DNA of 64,000 nt from Brienomyrus brachyistius (taxonomy: Eukaryota; Chordata; Actinopteri; Osteoglossiformes; Mormyridae). The stretch's first letter is position 1. Every line of letters starts with the position of its first letter. The notes under the pieces were generated by a model. It did no database searches, was not told the DNA's origin, and saw only the letters and a list, made by a program, of their open reading frames with translations. The stretch spans positions 25,024,399 to 25,088,398 of the forward strand of contig NC_064544.1 of assembly GCF_023856365.1 (NCBI RefSeq). Direction: 5' to 3'. The translations under genes and the position numbers were made by a program. Shown one piece after another: positions 1 through 7,700 of this stretch.

Positions 1-405
1 GGCCCCACTCCAAAGTATGAGAAACATCCCCAAACCATTATGCTTGCACCTCCATGTTTTATGGTCTTCACAGTGTACTGTGGCTTGTATTCAGTGTTTG
101 GGGGTTGTCTCACACACTGTCTGCGGCCTGTAGACCCAATATGAACAATCTTGCTCTCATCTGTCCATAGAATATTGCACCACTTCTCTTTAGGCCAGTC
201 AATGTGTTCTTTGGAAAACTGTAACTTTTTCAATACGTCTTCTTTTCAGCAGTGGTATTTTACGAGGGTTTCTTGCAAATAGTTTGCCTTCACATAGGTG
301 TCTTCTGATTGTTTAAGTACTCACAGGTAAATGGAGATCTTTATTTCTCTGGAGCTGATCATTGGATGCTTCTTTGCCATTCTTGTTATTCGATGATCTA
401 GGTGG
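1..405 (-). mobile_element. Tc1-like transposase fragment
   Basis: Read on the minus strand, this segment encodes the middle of a Tc1/mariner-superfamily transposase, the DDE enzyme that cuts and pastes Tc1 elements at TA sites. Visible pieces, in order, are RRHLCEGKLFARNPRKIPLL (end of the paired-like DNA-binding region), [15 protein letters not shown] (carrying the first catalytic Asp) and IMVWGCFS. A frameshift lies just before DWPKEKW. The copy runs off the left window edge, so the rest of the catalytic domain cannot be judged. It is a dead relic. Confidence 0.85.
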
Positions 406-1071
406 ATGATAGTATTCCTTTTTCTATCACGTGTTTCAGATCTCAACACCTTGAAAAAAACATCTGAGAATGCCTTTAGCAGTTATGCTGTGCTTGCCAA
501 AAGCACACTGGCACAAATAATCATGTTTAACAGGAGGAGGGCTGTAAAAATGCATCTAAAATGCTTAAACATTTTAATAAAGGACCAGACAGACCTTCAC
601 AAAGATACTGCCATGGGGTTACCAAAATTCAGGCAGAAACTGTGTAATCATTTTAGCCGAATTGACATAATGGGGAAAAGAGGGCAAAAGGTTGTGATAC
701 TGCTTACACCAAACATGATGGATGATATTGACATTACTTGTCAGCCAAAAAAGTGAATGTGATGTTGTTGATGCCAATGTCTTCTTATTTGGTAGACCCA
801 AATGTTTGAGTCCCCACAGAGGACAAGACAGTTTGAGGATTCACACAGGTCTCTGTGGAGCAAAAAATCATCCATAATTCTTCAGGTCCACAAAGCTACT
901 AAACATGTTGCTACATTATCACAAATTTTACATTTGAAAAATAATGAACTTGACCAACTTGCTGACTTTCTTGGACATGATATACGGGTGCACCAGGACT
1001 ACTGCAGGCTTCCAGAAGCCACCACCCAGCTGGCCAAAATTTCAAAACTTCTTGTTAGAGCCATAGTATAG
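406..1071 (+). pseudogene. Decayed tyrosine-recombinase-like gene (C-terminal half)
   Basis: Two adjacent frames (406-756 and 802-1071) read as one broken protein. The first holds LAQIIMFNRRRAVKM and GKRGQKVVILLTPNMMDDI. The second ends with ELDQLADFLGHDIRVHQDYC followed by RLPEATTQLAKISKLL. The LGH...Y spacing and the preceding HVATL resemble the last boxes (H-x-x-R, LGH, Tyr) of tyrosine recombinases. This resembles a multicopy family I associate from memory with fish genomes. The residue expected to be the box-II arginine appears to be Thr here, so the copy looks inactive. Stops separate the frames. Whether the family is Crypton-like, DIRS-like or host-derived cannot be decided from the sequence. 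Confidence 0.55.
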
Positions 1072-1412
1072 GTAATATAATATGGTGTTGTTTATTTGTA
1101 ATGTATGATATTATAGAGAGTTTAAGGGAGTGACTGTTTATTTGCAATGTGGAATTTCAGTTTAATATTGTTTGCCGGATATGAAGAACTGTCTGACGTC
1201 ACGAGTCAAGTGTCGTAAAGTGTAGTGCTGAATGTGACTGAGAGCGCAACAGTCTTTGACCGTGGCTAAAAGATATTGTCTTAATATTGGAAGAACTTTT
1301 AAGTTTGTACTGTGGTACGTTTACATACTAAAGAGTTTGGAAGTTAAAAGAAGTCTCACATCAATTACTTTACTCTCTCAGAAAGAAGATCGCGGAATAT
1401 TAGAACACCAGG
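1072..1412 (+). other. Unassigned stretch
   Basis: AT-rich sequence after the recombinase-like pseudogene with no recognised repeat or gene. A 78-codon frame at 1256-1492 has no recognisable domain and overlaps the foldback arm, so it is not called. Confidence 0.4.
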
Positions 1413-1809
1413 AAAAATCACTAACTGACATTGAAATTGAAAGCATGTACCGTGTTTTTTATATTAATGGTTTGAATCTGAACAGAGGTTGAGATGGTAT
1501 AGTGGTGTAGTGAGTTGAGTGACCCAGAAGATGAATGTGATGATGACAATGGAATTGAATCATCTGATTCCACTGAGTCAGAAGGTGTCATAATGAATAA
1601 TGAAGCTGAAGTCAGTACATCTGTGAAGCGCGTCACTGATGATGGAGGTAAGTGTTGCTATCATTTATGTTAAAGTCCATTATTGTCAGAACCCACTATA
1701 TACCATCTAAAATATTTAATATACGATTTCACAGGTCTTAAAAAATTATGGGATTATTAAGTCAATATTACAGTATGTTGCGATCACTGAACGCGGGTAA
1801 GGCGCACAG
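1413..1809 (+). repeat. Left arm of ~395 bp inverted repeat
   Basis: This stretch recurs in reverse complement at about 4077-4471. Shared landmarks are ACTAACTGACATTGAAATTG at the outer end, an acidic Ser/Glu/Asp-rich reading frame with SSDSTESEGVIMNN, and a splice-donor-like GGAG/GTAAGT at 1648. The inner end, TGTTGCGATCACTGAACGCG, is the reverse complement of the LTR end found at 4075-4105. The arm therefore includes the element-flank junction as well as flanking DNA. The acidic frame could be an exon of a neighbouring transposon gene, but this is unproven. Confidence 0.85.
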
Positions 1810-2066
1810 ACAGTGTCCCCTTCGTTCACTCCCGGCCCTTTTGTCCTGCCTGTTCCATCCGTGTCCCCATTCCTGATCTGTTTGTCCGCCTTCCCTGTCC
1901 TATGTCAGCTCCTGTCCTACTTCCTGTCTCTGTGCCAGTTCTGTGTTTCAGTCCTGTTCCCTATGCCCCACTAATGGTTTTGTTCTTGTTTTTCAGGTCC
2001 CGTCTCCCTCGTCTCTTCCGTCGCCTCCCGAGACGCGCCCGGAGTGCGTGCCTTTGATGGGGGATT

Positions 2067-2263
2067 CTGTCACGCCAGGCTTGATCCTCGTGTGTGCCAC
2101 TCCCCCCTGATTATCCACGTGTGCTTCCCCGATCGTACCCAGCTGTATCTTGTTGTTTTGATCAATCCTGTCTATTTGAGTCCATGTCTTGCCTGAGTCC
2201 TTCGTCTGTCATTGATGTTAGTCGATGTTCGTGTTTCGTCCTGAATAAACCCCTAGCTTCCCT
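2067..2263 (+). repeat. 5' LTR of copy 1 (3' end truncated)
   Basis: It begins TGTCACGCC and aligns with 3832 to about 4026, including CCTGATTATCCACGTGTGCT and the polyadenylation signal in CCTGAATAAACCCCTAGCTT. The final ~80 bases present in the 3' LTR are missing, and the sequence passes straight into coding sequence. Confidence 0.75.
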
Positions 2264-2753
2264 CAACAAGGCACAGCAGCAGACCGAGAGCCAACGTCTC
2301 GGTCTGCTGCAGGAGGCATACTACTAGCTCTCCCAGCCCGACGTCCAGGAGGACCCCATCGCGCTGGAGCTGGCCACCCAATGCAGCGATCTCCTGCTGG
2401 CAATATCCCCATCAGGGGGCAGGTACTGCCTGGGAGTAGTGCACGCCAACCTGTACCAGCTGGTTCAACGGATGACTGTGCGGAGGTTGGGAATAGATGC
2501 ACCGTGTGTCGCGGAGGAGGTTCCCCAGTCATCTGTTCCGCCAGACGTAGAGCAGCCTCCCCCGGCAACCATGACAAGGCGGAAGAAGAAGCGGAGAAAG
2601 TCGGCGATCGCCCTGACGATCGTCCTGGGAGCGTGCACACTCATCCCAGCTTCCCTCCCAACCAGAGAGGAAGACTTCCCAGCCGAGCCCAGCCGCCGCG
2701 GAGCTGCCACCGCCCCTCGAGCAGTATTGTTTCCGGCCCTAGCGGCTGACTAA
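2264..2753 (+). pseudogene. Gag-like first ORF of the pol-less LTR element
   Basis: The frame starts immediately after the LTR and reads QRLGLLQEAYY, a stop, then LSQPDVQEDPIALELATQCS, ANLYQLVQRMTVRRLGIDAP and the basic patch RRKKKRRKS. It matches collinearly the ORF at 49898-49239 (minus). Position just behind the LTR, a helical N-terminal part and a basic patch are compatible with a Gag-like RNA-binding protein, but I recognise no named domain. An in-frame TAG after EAYY and a frame change near the end mark it as broken in this copy. Confidence 0.6.
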
Positions 2754-2769
2754 CAAAGGGGCCAGCACG

Positions 2770-3678
2770 GTGCAGGACACTATCCCGCATGTGCCCCGGA
2801 TGCCTAAAGGGGCCATGTCCGTCCCGCCGGCACGGGACCTGCCAGTCCTGCCGCCTGCGGCAGCTGCGCCTAAGGCGCTCCCTCCGCCCCTGCTTGCGGC
2901 TCTGGCTCCCGAGCAGGCGTTCCCTCTGCCTGCGGCTCCCACGCCCGAGGCACTCCCTCTGCCTCTTCCTGTGATTGTGCCCCCTGTGGCTCCCATACCT
3001 TGTCCAACTCCAGTCCCTTCTGCCCCAGACCCGATTCTTGTGACTCCTCTGCCCTCGTCCCAGCGATCTCAACCCCAGCTAAGGGTTATCATGTCTGTGT
3101 TCCATAAGGGGAGAGGACACAGACGCAGGGCTGGGGTCCCTCCCACCCTGCCCCCTGGCTCACTCTCCCTCACCTGCCCTGGGGCTCGGTCGGCGCCTAC
3201 GGGTCCTGGCCCTCCAGATCAGCTGTCGCCTGCGGGTTCCCCTCCACAGCCTCGTCGCCCGACCTCGTTCCCTCCTCCGACTCCTCGTCGGGTACCTGCG
3301 GGCTCCCCGACTGCGGCTCCTCAGCCGCCTGCTGGTTCCTCGGCCCCTCCGTCAGTCCCTCGCCCTGCCTCCTCTGCCACTCCAAGGTCCCCTTCAGCTC
3401 CGGCCTCCCGGCCGCCTGCGGGCCCTCCAGCCACTGCCTGTCGCCCGCTGGGGCTCCCTCGGGCTCCCCTTTATTCCCCCTCCTTCTCTCCCTTGTCTCT
3501 TGCCTATGTCCCTCCTTTGTTTGCTCCTCCTTCCAGCTTTGTCCCTCCTGTCTCCATTCCTCGTCCCTTTGTTCCTCCTCCGTTCACTCCTGGCCCTTTT
3601 GTTCCACCTGTTCCCTCTCTGTCCCCATTCCTTGGCTGTCTGTCCGCCTTTCCCGTCCTGTGTCAGGTCTTGCCTTAG
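2770..3678 (+). CDS. Proline-rich second ORF of the pol-less LTR element
   Basis: This is a 302-codon open frame of extreme Pro/Ser/Ala content. It begins near VPRMPKGAMSVPPARDLPVL, contains FHKGRGHRRRAGVPPTLPPG, and continues into PFVPP-type repeats. The second copy encodes a collinear protein (49314-47938, minus) with the same PPARDLPVP and KGRGHRRRAGVPPTLPPGSP landmarks, so the frame is conserved between two diverged copies and is probably real for the family. It lies between the gag-like frame and the 3' LTR, where pol would normally be. The role is unknown. The GC-rich low-complexity composition also opens several antisense shadow frames. Confidence 0.5.
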   Translation: MQDTIPHVPRMPKGAMSVPPARDLPVLPPAAAAPKALPPPLLAALAPEQAFPLPAAPTPEALPLPLPVIVPPVAPIPCPTPVPSAPDPILVTPLPSSQRSQPQLRVIMSVFHKGRGHRRRAGVPPTLPPGSLSLTCPGARSAPTGPGPPDQLSPAGSPPQPRRPTSFPPPTPRRVPAGSPTAAPQPPAGSSAPPSVPRPASSATPRSPSAPASRPPAGPPATACRPLGLPRAPLYSPSFSPLSLAYVPPLFAPPSSFVPPVSIPRPFVPPPFTPGPFVPPVPSLSPFLGCLSAFPVLCQVLP

Positions 3679-3831
3679 CTTATGCCCCTGTGCCTGTTCT
3701 GTCTGTCCGTCCTGTTCCCTGTGTCTCATTAATGGTTTGTTTTTCTTTTTCAGTTCCCGTTTACTTCGTCTCGTCCATCGCCTCCGCTGAGGCGCGCCCG
3801 GAGAGCGTGCCTTTGGGGGGGGGGGGGGTTC

Positions 3832-4105
3832 TGTCATGCCCGGCTCGTACGATCCTCGTGTGTGCCACGCCCCCCTGATTATCCACGTGTGCTTCCCCAA
3901 TCGTACCCAGCTGTGCCTTGTTGTTTTTATCAATCCTGTCTATTTGAGTCCATGTCTTGCCTGAATCCTTCGTCTGTCATTGATGTTAGTCGATGTTCGT
4001 GCTTCGTCCTGAATAAACCCCTAGCTTACCCCACTTTGGCCTTCCTGCCTGATCCTTGCCTGCCTGCCTGTCCGTGCGCCTTACCCGCGTTCAGCAATCG
4101 CAACA
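3832..4105 (+). repeat. 3' LTR of copy 1
   Basis: It starts TGTCATGCCCGG after a poly-G tract and ends near CAGCAATCGCAACA. It contains AATAAA at about 4012. It is related to the LTRs at 47741-48026 and 49772-49897 (minus), sharing CCCCCTGATTA(T/C)CCACGTGT. The terminal bases are also part of the inverted repeat. Confidence 0.75.
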
Positions 4106-4471
4106 TACTGTAATATTGACTTAATAATCCCATAATTTTTTAAGACCTGTGAAATCGTGTATTAGATATTTTAGATGGTATATAAAGGGTTCTGACAATA
4201 ATGGACTTTAACATAAATGATACCAACACTTACCTCCATCATCAGTGACGCGCCTCACAGATGTACTGACTTCAGCTTCATTATTCATTATGACACCTTC
4301 TGACTCAGTGGAATCAGATGATTCAATTCCATTGTCATCATCACATTCATCTTCTGGGTCACTCAACTCACTACACCACTATACCATCTCAACCTCTGTT
4401 CAGATTCAATCCATTAATATAAAAAACACGTTACATGCCTTCAATTTCAATGTCAGTTAGTAATTTTTTTA
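4077..4471 (-). repeat. Right arm of ~395 bp inverted repeat
   Basis: Reverse complement of 1413-1809. It includes the end of the 3' LTR, the acidic exon-like frame, and the outer landmark CAATTTCAATGTCAGTTAGT at 4442-4461. Only scattered differences separate the arms, for example cgcgcc versus cgcttc near 4250, so the duplication is younger than many neighbouring copies. Confidence 0.85.
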
Positions 4472-4684
4472 GTGAGCTGTACCCTGTTGTCTTGTCTATT
4501 TCAGTCCCCGTCTTGCCTCAGTTCATTGTCTGTCATTGATATTAGTTGACGTCTGATGTTTCCTGCACCCCGTTTCTCAAATAAATCCCAGATTTCCATG
4601 TATTTTGCCTGCCTGCCTGCTCCTTGCCCGCTCCCCTGCCTGAGCGATCACCCGTTTACCCAGCGATCGCGCCCGCACCTGACA
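4472..4684 (+). repeat. Diverged LTR fragment of the same family
   Basis: The sequence from GTACCCTGTTGTCTTGTCTA through CAAATAAATCCC to the end GCGCCCGCACCTGACA matches the 3' half of the LTR at 47741-48026 read in reverse. No internal region is attached, so it is a solo or truncated LTR. It abuts the right arm of the foldback. Confidence 0.6.
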
Positions 4685-5303
4685 ATATATATTATTAATT
4701 TTTTGCAGTCCATCCCACTTGTATTTGTTTAAAGTATAAAAGCTAGAATTAATTGACTAATAAGCCTAAATGATACAGACGTCCTATAAACTGTGCTTTA
4801 AGTACTGGGTGACAATGCACCCTATACAACTTTCATGTGTGTTATATGTATTTATTAATAATTACACTATATCCATTGACTGCCAGTGACTGTAAGCAAG
4901 ACAGCAAGGCTAATGAAGTTAGCCCATACACATACAGTTATGCACATACAGACATTGAAATATTAACTTAAAATTGCCTGTAAAAAAAATCTGGAAAACC
5001 AAGGGGTGTTGCTTGGTTTAGTTGAAAGATATTACAGTAAAACCCACAATGTGGAATATTTCAGTATACAGTATGTCCTCATATTCCCAGATACGTCATC
5101 AAGCCAGAATACCAGGGAGGTATACCTGAAAGTGGTTTGAGATTTAAACCTTAACTAAGACACTGCTTAAAATTTACCTTTATAGTCAGTTGTTTGGCTG
5201 TAATAACTTTTGAAAAAAGCAAGCAAAAAACACCCCTTGGTTTTTCATAATCAGAAAACTACTTGGGCTTTGTACTAGGGAGCTAGCAGGGTCAAGTCCA
5301 CTT
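4685..5303. other. Unassigned stretch with a small hairpin pair
   Basis: AT-rich sequence without a recognisable gene. AAAACCAAGGGGTGTT at 4996-5011 has its reverse complement AACACCCCTTGGTTTT at 5229-5244, giving a ~250 bp inverted-end unit that could be a small MITE. No target-site duplication was established. Confidence 0.35.
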
Positions 5304-5690
5304 AATGTCCGGTACGACATTCAGAGTTGCAGTTGCACATCCAGCCGCTTCGGGTAATGTCCGGTATGACATTCAGAGTTGCAGTTGCACATACAGCCCC
5401 TTCCGGTAATGTCCGGTACGACATTCAGAGTTGCAGTCGCACATCCAGCCGCTTCGGGTAATGTCCGGTATGACATTCAGAGTTGCAGTCGCACATACAG
5501 CCCCTTCCAGTAATGTCCGGTACGACATTCAGAGTTGCAGTCGCACATACAGCCCCTTCCGGTAATGTCCGGTAGGACATTCAGAGTTGCAGTCGCACAT
5601 ACAGCCCCTTCCAGTAATGTCCAGTACGACATTCAGAGTTGCAGTCGCACATACAGCCCCTTCCGGTAATGTCCAAAGTTCCCAGGTGGC
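5304..5690. repeat. 52-bp minisatellite, about 7 copies
   Basis: The unit contains AATGTCCGGTACGACATTCA and GAGTTGCAGTCGCACATACA. Copies begin at 5304, 5356, 5408, 5460, 5512, 5564, 5616 and 5668 (last partial), all exactly 52 bp apart. Two subtypes differ at cagccgcttcggg versus cagccccttccgg and alternate in the first four copies. The unit also contains the near-palindrome TGTCCGGTACGACA. Confidence 0.95.
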
Positions 5691-6160
5691 AGGGCATGTC
5701 TGAAAGGGGTAAGAGCGAGCATGTAGAGTTACTTAAAGAGCACTATGCACAGGAGATCTGGCAATTTGAAGGAGCTTGAATTTAGAAAGGGAGATACAGT
5801 TGAGAGAATGCTGGGATTGCTGCACTGTGAGGGAGTGGTGTAGATGCAGAGTGCACTTGTGTTGTGTTGTGCACCTGTTGAAGCAGCTGATTGGAATTAT
5901 TTGGAAGTATATTTGAGTGTTTGTGTGCCAGTGCGGTTATGTGGGTGGTTGTTGTTACATTTTTTTTCGGTCGGCGTGAGTGCTTGTCTGTCTTTGTTAA
6001 TAAACAGCGCGTGTGTTACCAACAGCTGCAAGTGTCACGTGAGCGGCGTTTCTGTCCGCGTACCTTCACAACAAACACTGTGAGGGTAATATCTAATATC
6101 GGTAACATTAACTCGGAAAAGAACAGTTGCTCCTGAGCATTGCTTCGTCACCAGTCAGGG
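5691..6160. other. Unassigned stretch, possible LTR-like tail
   Basis: No protein of note. TTAATAAACAGCGCGTGTGT at 5998 resembles an LTR polyadenylation region, so the minisatellite plus this stretch might be part of an LTR. No second copy is present to confirm it. Confidence 0.25.
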
Positions 6161-7190
6161 CCGGGAGGACGGGAGGTCCACTTTTTTTTCCCACTCCGGC
6201 AGTAGCCTGCTTTGAGAGAGCAACTTCGCTTTATTTTAGTTAAACGTGGTTCAGCAGAAAGCGAGTCTCGGGTAGGTAATTGTTCATTTGGTTATTTTAA
6301 AAGTTTAATTTCTAAGGTTGTTATTTCTTACTCTACTGGATACTTTAAAAAGTTCCGTTTTAAAGCAAGTCTTTTGTGTTTTATTGTACTTCGCATTTTA
6401 TTATATTAACTATACGTTAATTAAATCAAATAAAAGTTAGATATGCTATATAAATATACTGGGCTGGGAGTAGAGGACGGGATCATAGTGAGCTTGATAA
6501 TTATGGGGCCAGCTCAGTCTTGTGTTTGCAAGTTTGCATGTTTGCCCTTCTGGATGTGTCTAACCGCTTTCAGGTGCCTTCAGCTTTAGAGCCGGAAGAA
6601 ACTGGGGAGGCAGGAGGGTGCTTGGGCACTGAGGAGCCCCCTCCGCCCAGGAAGAGGGAGGTTGTGGTAGTAGGGGATTCAGTTATTAGAGGTGTTGATA
6701 GTTATGTGTGCACCCGTGATAGAGGCTCCCGTACAGTGTCTTGCCTGCCTGGTGCCCAGGTAGGGGATCTTCCGATTCGTGTGGACAGGCTTTTGGCCCC
6801 AGCCGGGGTGGATCAAGTGCTCGTGGTGCATGTTGGCACCAATGACATAGGAAAGGGTAGGAGGGCTGTTCTGCCGGACACATTTCTAGAAGTTACAGAT
6901 AAGCTTAGAAGCAGAACATCCATGGTGGTATTCTCTGGAATACTTCCCGTGCCACGTGCAAGCCAGGCTAAGTTAGCTGAGATAAAGGGATTAAATGCGT
7001 GGCTAAAATGGTGGTGTAGGAAAGAGGGGTTTAGGTTTATGGGTCACTGGAAGACCTTCTAGAACAGGTTCAAGCCAGATGGGTTGCATCTGAACCAGAG
7101 GGGAATCAGTGTATTGGGGAGGTGTATGTGTTGAGTAGTTGAGGAATGTTTAAACTAGGGAATGGGGGGGGGGGGGTAGGGAGGTTAGTT
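6161..7190 (+). mobile_element. CR1-type LINE, 5' part with ORF1
   Basis: A leader of about 350 bp precedes ORF1. The G-rich run at 7166-7176 and the duplicated AAGAATTTAG unit follow it. ORF1 and the ORF2 at 7622-9805 lie in the usual CR1 order, but sequence between them is rearranged and the endonuclease part is missing. Confidence 0.65.
6520..7136 (+). pseudogene. CR1 ORF1, SGNH/GDSL-esterase type
   Basis: The frame contains the SGNH hydrolase blocks in order: VVVVGDSVIRGV (block I, nucleophile Ser), VSCLPGAQVGD (block II region), VLVVHVGTNDIGKGR (block III, GTND) and FKPDGLHLNQRGI (block V, Asp-x-x-His). A stop after MGHWKTF at 7060 falls between blocks III and V, so the catalytic triad is split from one reading frame. 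CR1-clade LINEs commonly carry such an esterase domain in ORF1. The start at 6520 is arbitrary; homology is clear only from EEPPPPRKREV onward. Confidence 0.75.
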
Positions 7191-7261
7191 AAGAATTTAG
7201 TTAAGAATTTAGGAGAGACGGAAAGCCCCAATAAATATTAAAAGTTGGCACTGTAAAAGGC
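7191..7261. other. Junction sequence between CR1 pieces
   Basis: Seventy bases with a duplicated TTAAGAATTTAG and no recognised content, separating ORF1 from an inverted CR1 piece. Confidence 0.4.
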
Positions 7262-7545
7262 CTACTTTTTGCAGTCTGTATTTAGAAAATTCCCATGCCT
7301 CTTCACCGATTTGCTATTTAACTCCATCCAGTTCACAGTTTCTAGTTTCAGTCTCATAACATTAAAGTTAGCCTTCCTAAAATTGTATAACTTTATTATG
7401 GACATAGTTCTTCGAATTAACCTTGAATTTAACCATGTTATGATCACTACCGTCCAATGGTTCTAAAACATCTAATTTTCCAATCCTATCCTAGTTATTA
7501 GAGAAAACAAGATCAAGAAGGGCTTCTCCCTTGGTAGGGGTATTA
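7262..7545 (-). mobile_element. Inverted CR1 ORF2 fragment
   Basis: On the minus strand this reads FRKANFNVMRLKLETVNWME. The same segment reads forward at about 7735-7800 (VRKADFKCMRLKLETVNWME). It lies upstream of and opposite to the main ORF2, as in twin-primed or recombined LINE insertions. Confidence 0.75.
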
Positions 7546-7700
7546 AATGTGTGGCTAAAATGGTGGTGTAGGAAAGAGGGGGATTCAATTATTAGAGATT
7601 AGGCTACATTTATACAATTCTTTGGTAAGACCCCACCTAGAATATTGTGTGCAGGTTTGTTCACCATACCTTAAGAAGGTTGAGGTTAAGTTTAGTGTTC
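7546..7700 (+). mobile_element. Patchwork of short CR1 pieces
   Basis: Consecutive short blocks match other parts of the same LINE. GTGTGGCTAAAATGGTGGTG corresponds to ORF1 near 6998, GGATTCAATTATTAGAG to ORF1 near 6675, and the block reading LVRPHLEYCVQV to the ORF2 C-terminus near 9357. Their order is not collinear with CR1. Confidence 0.7.

Larger units (their letters stand above)
1813..4105 (+). mobile_element. Pol-less LTR element, copy 1 (rearranged)
   Basis: The order is a 3'-internal fragment (1813-2066), a shortened LTR (2067 to ~2263), an internal region (2264-3831) and a 3' LTR (3832-4105). The piece ahead of the first LTR duplicates the internal 3' end (compare 3583-3831), a tandem arrangement suggestive of recombination between copies. 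A G-run (ggggggggggg TTC) directly before the 3' LTR is in polypurine-tract position. The internal region matches the antisense element at 47.7-49.9 kb. No protease, RT, RNase H or integrase is detectable, so the family looks non-autonomous. Stops interrupt both coding parts in this copy. Confidence 0.75.
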
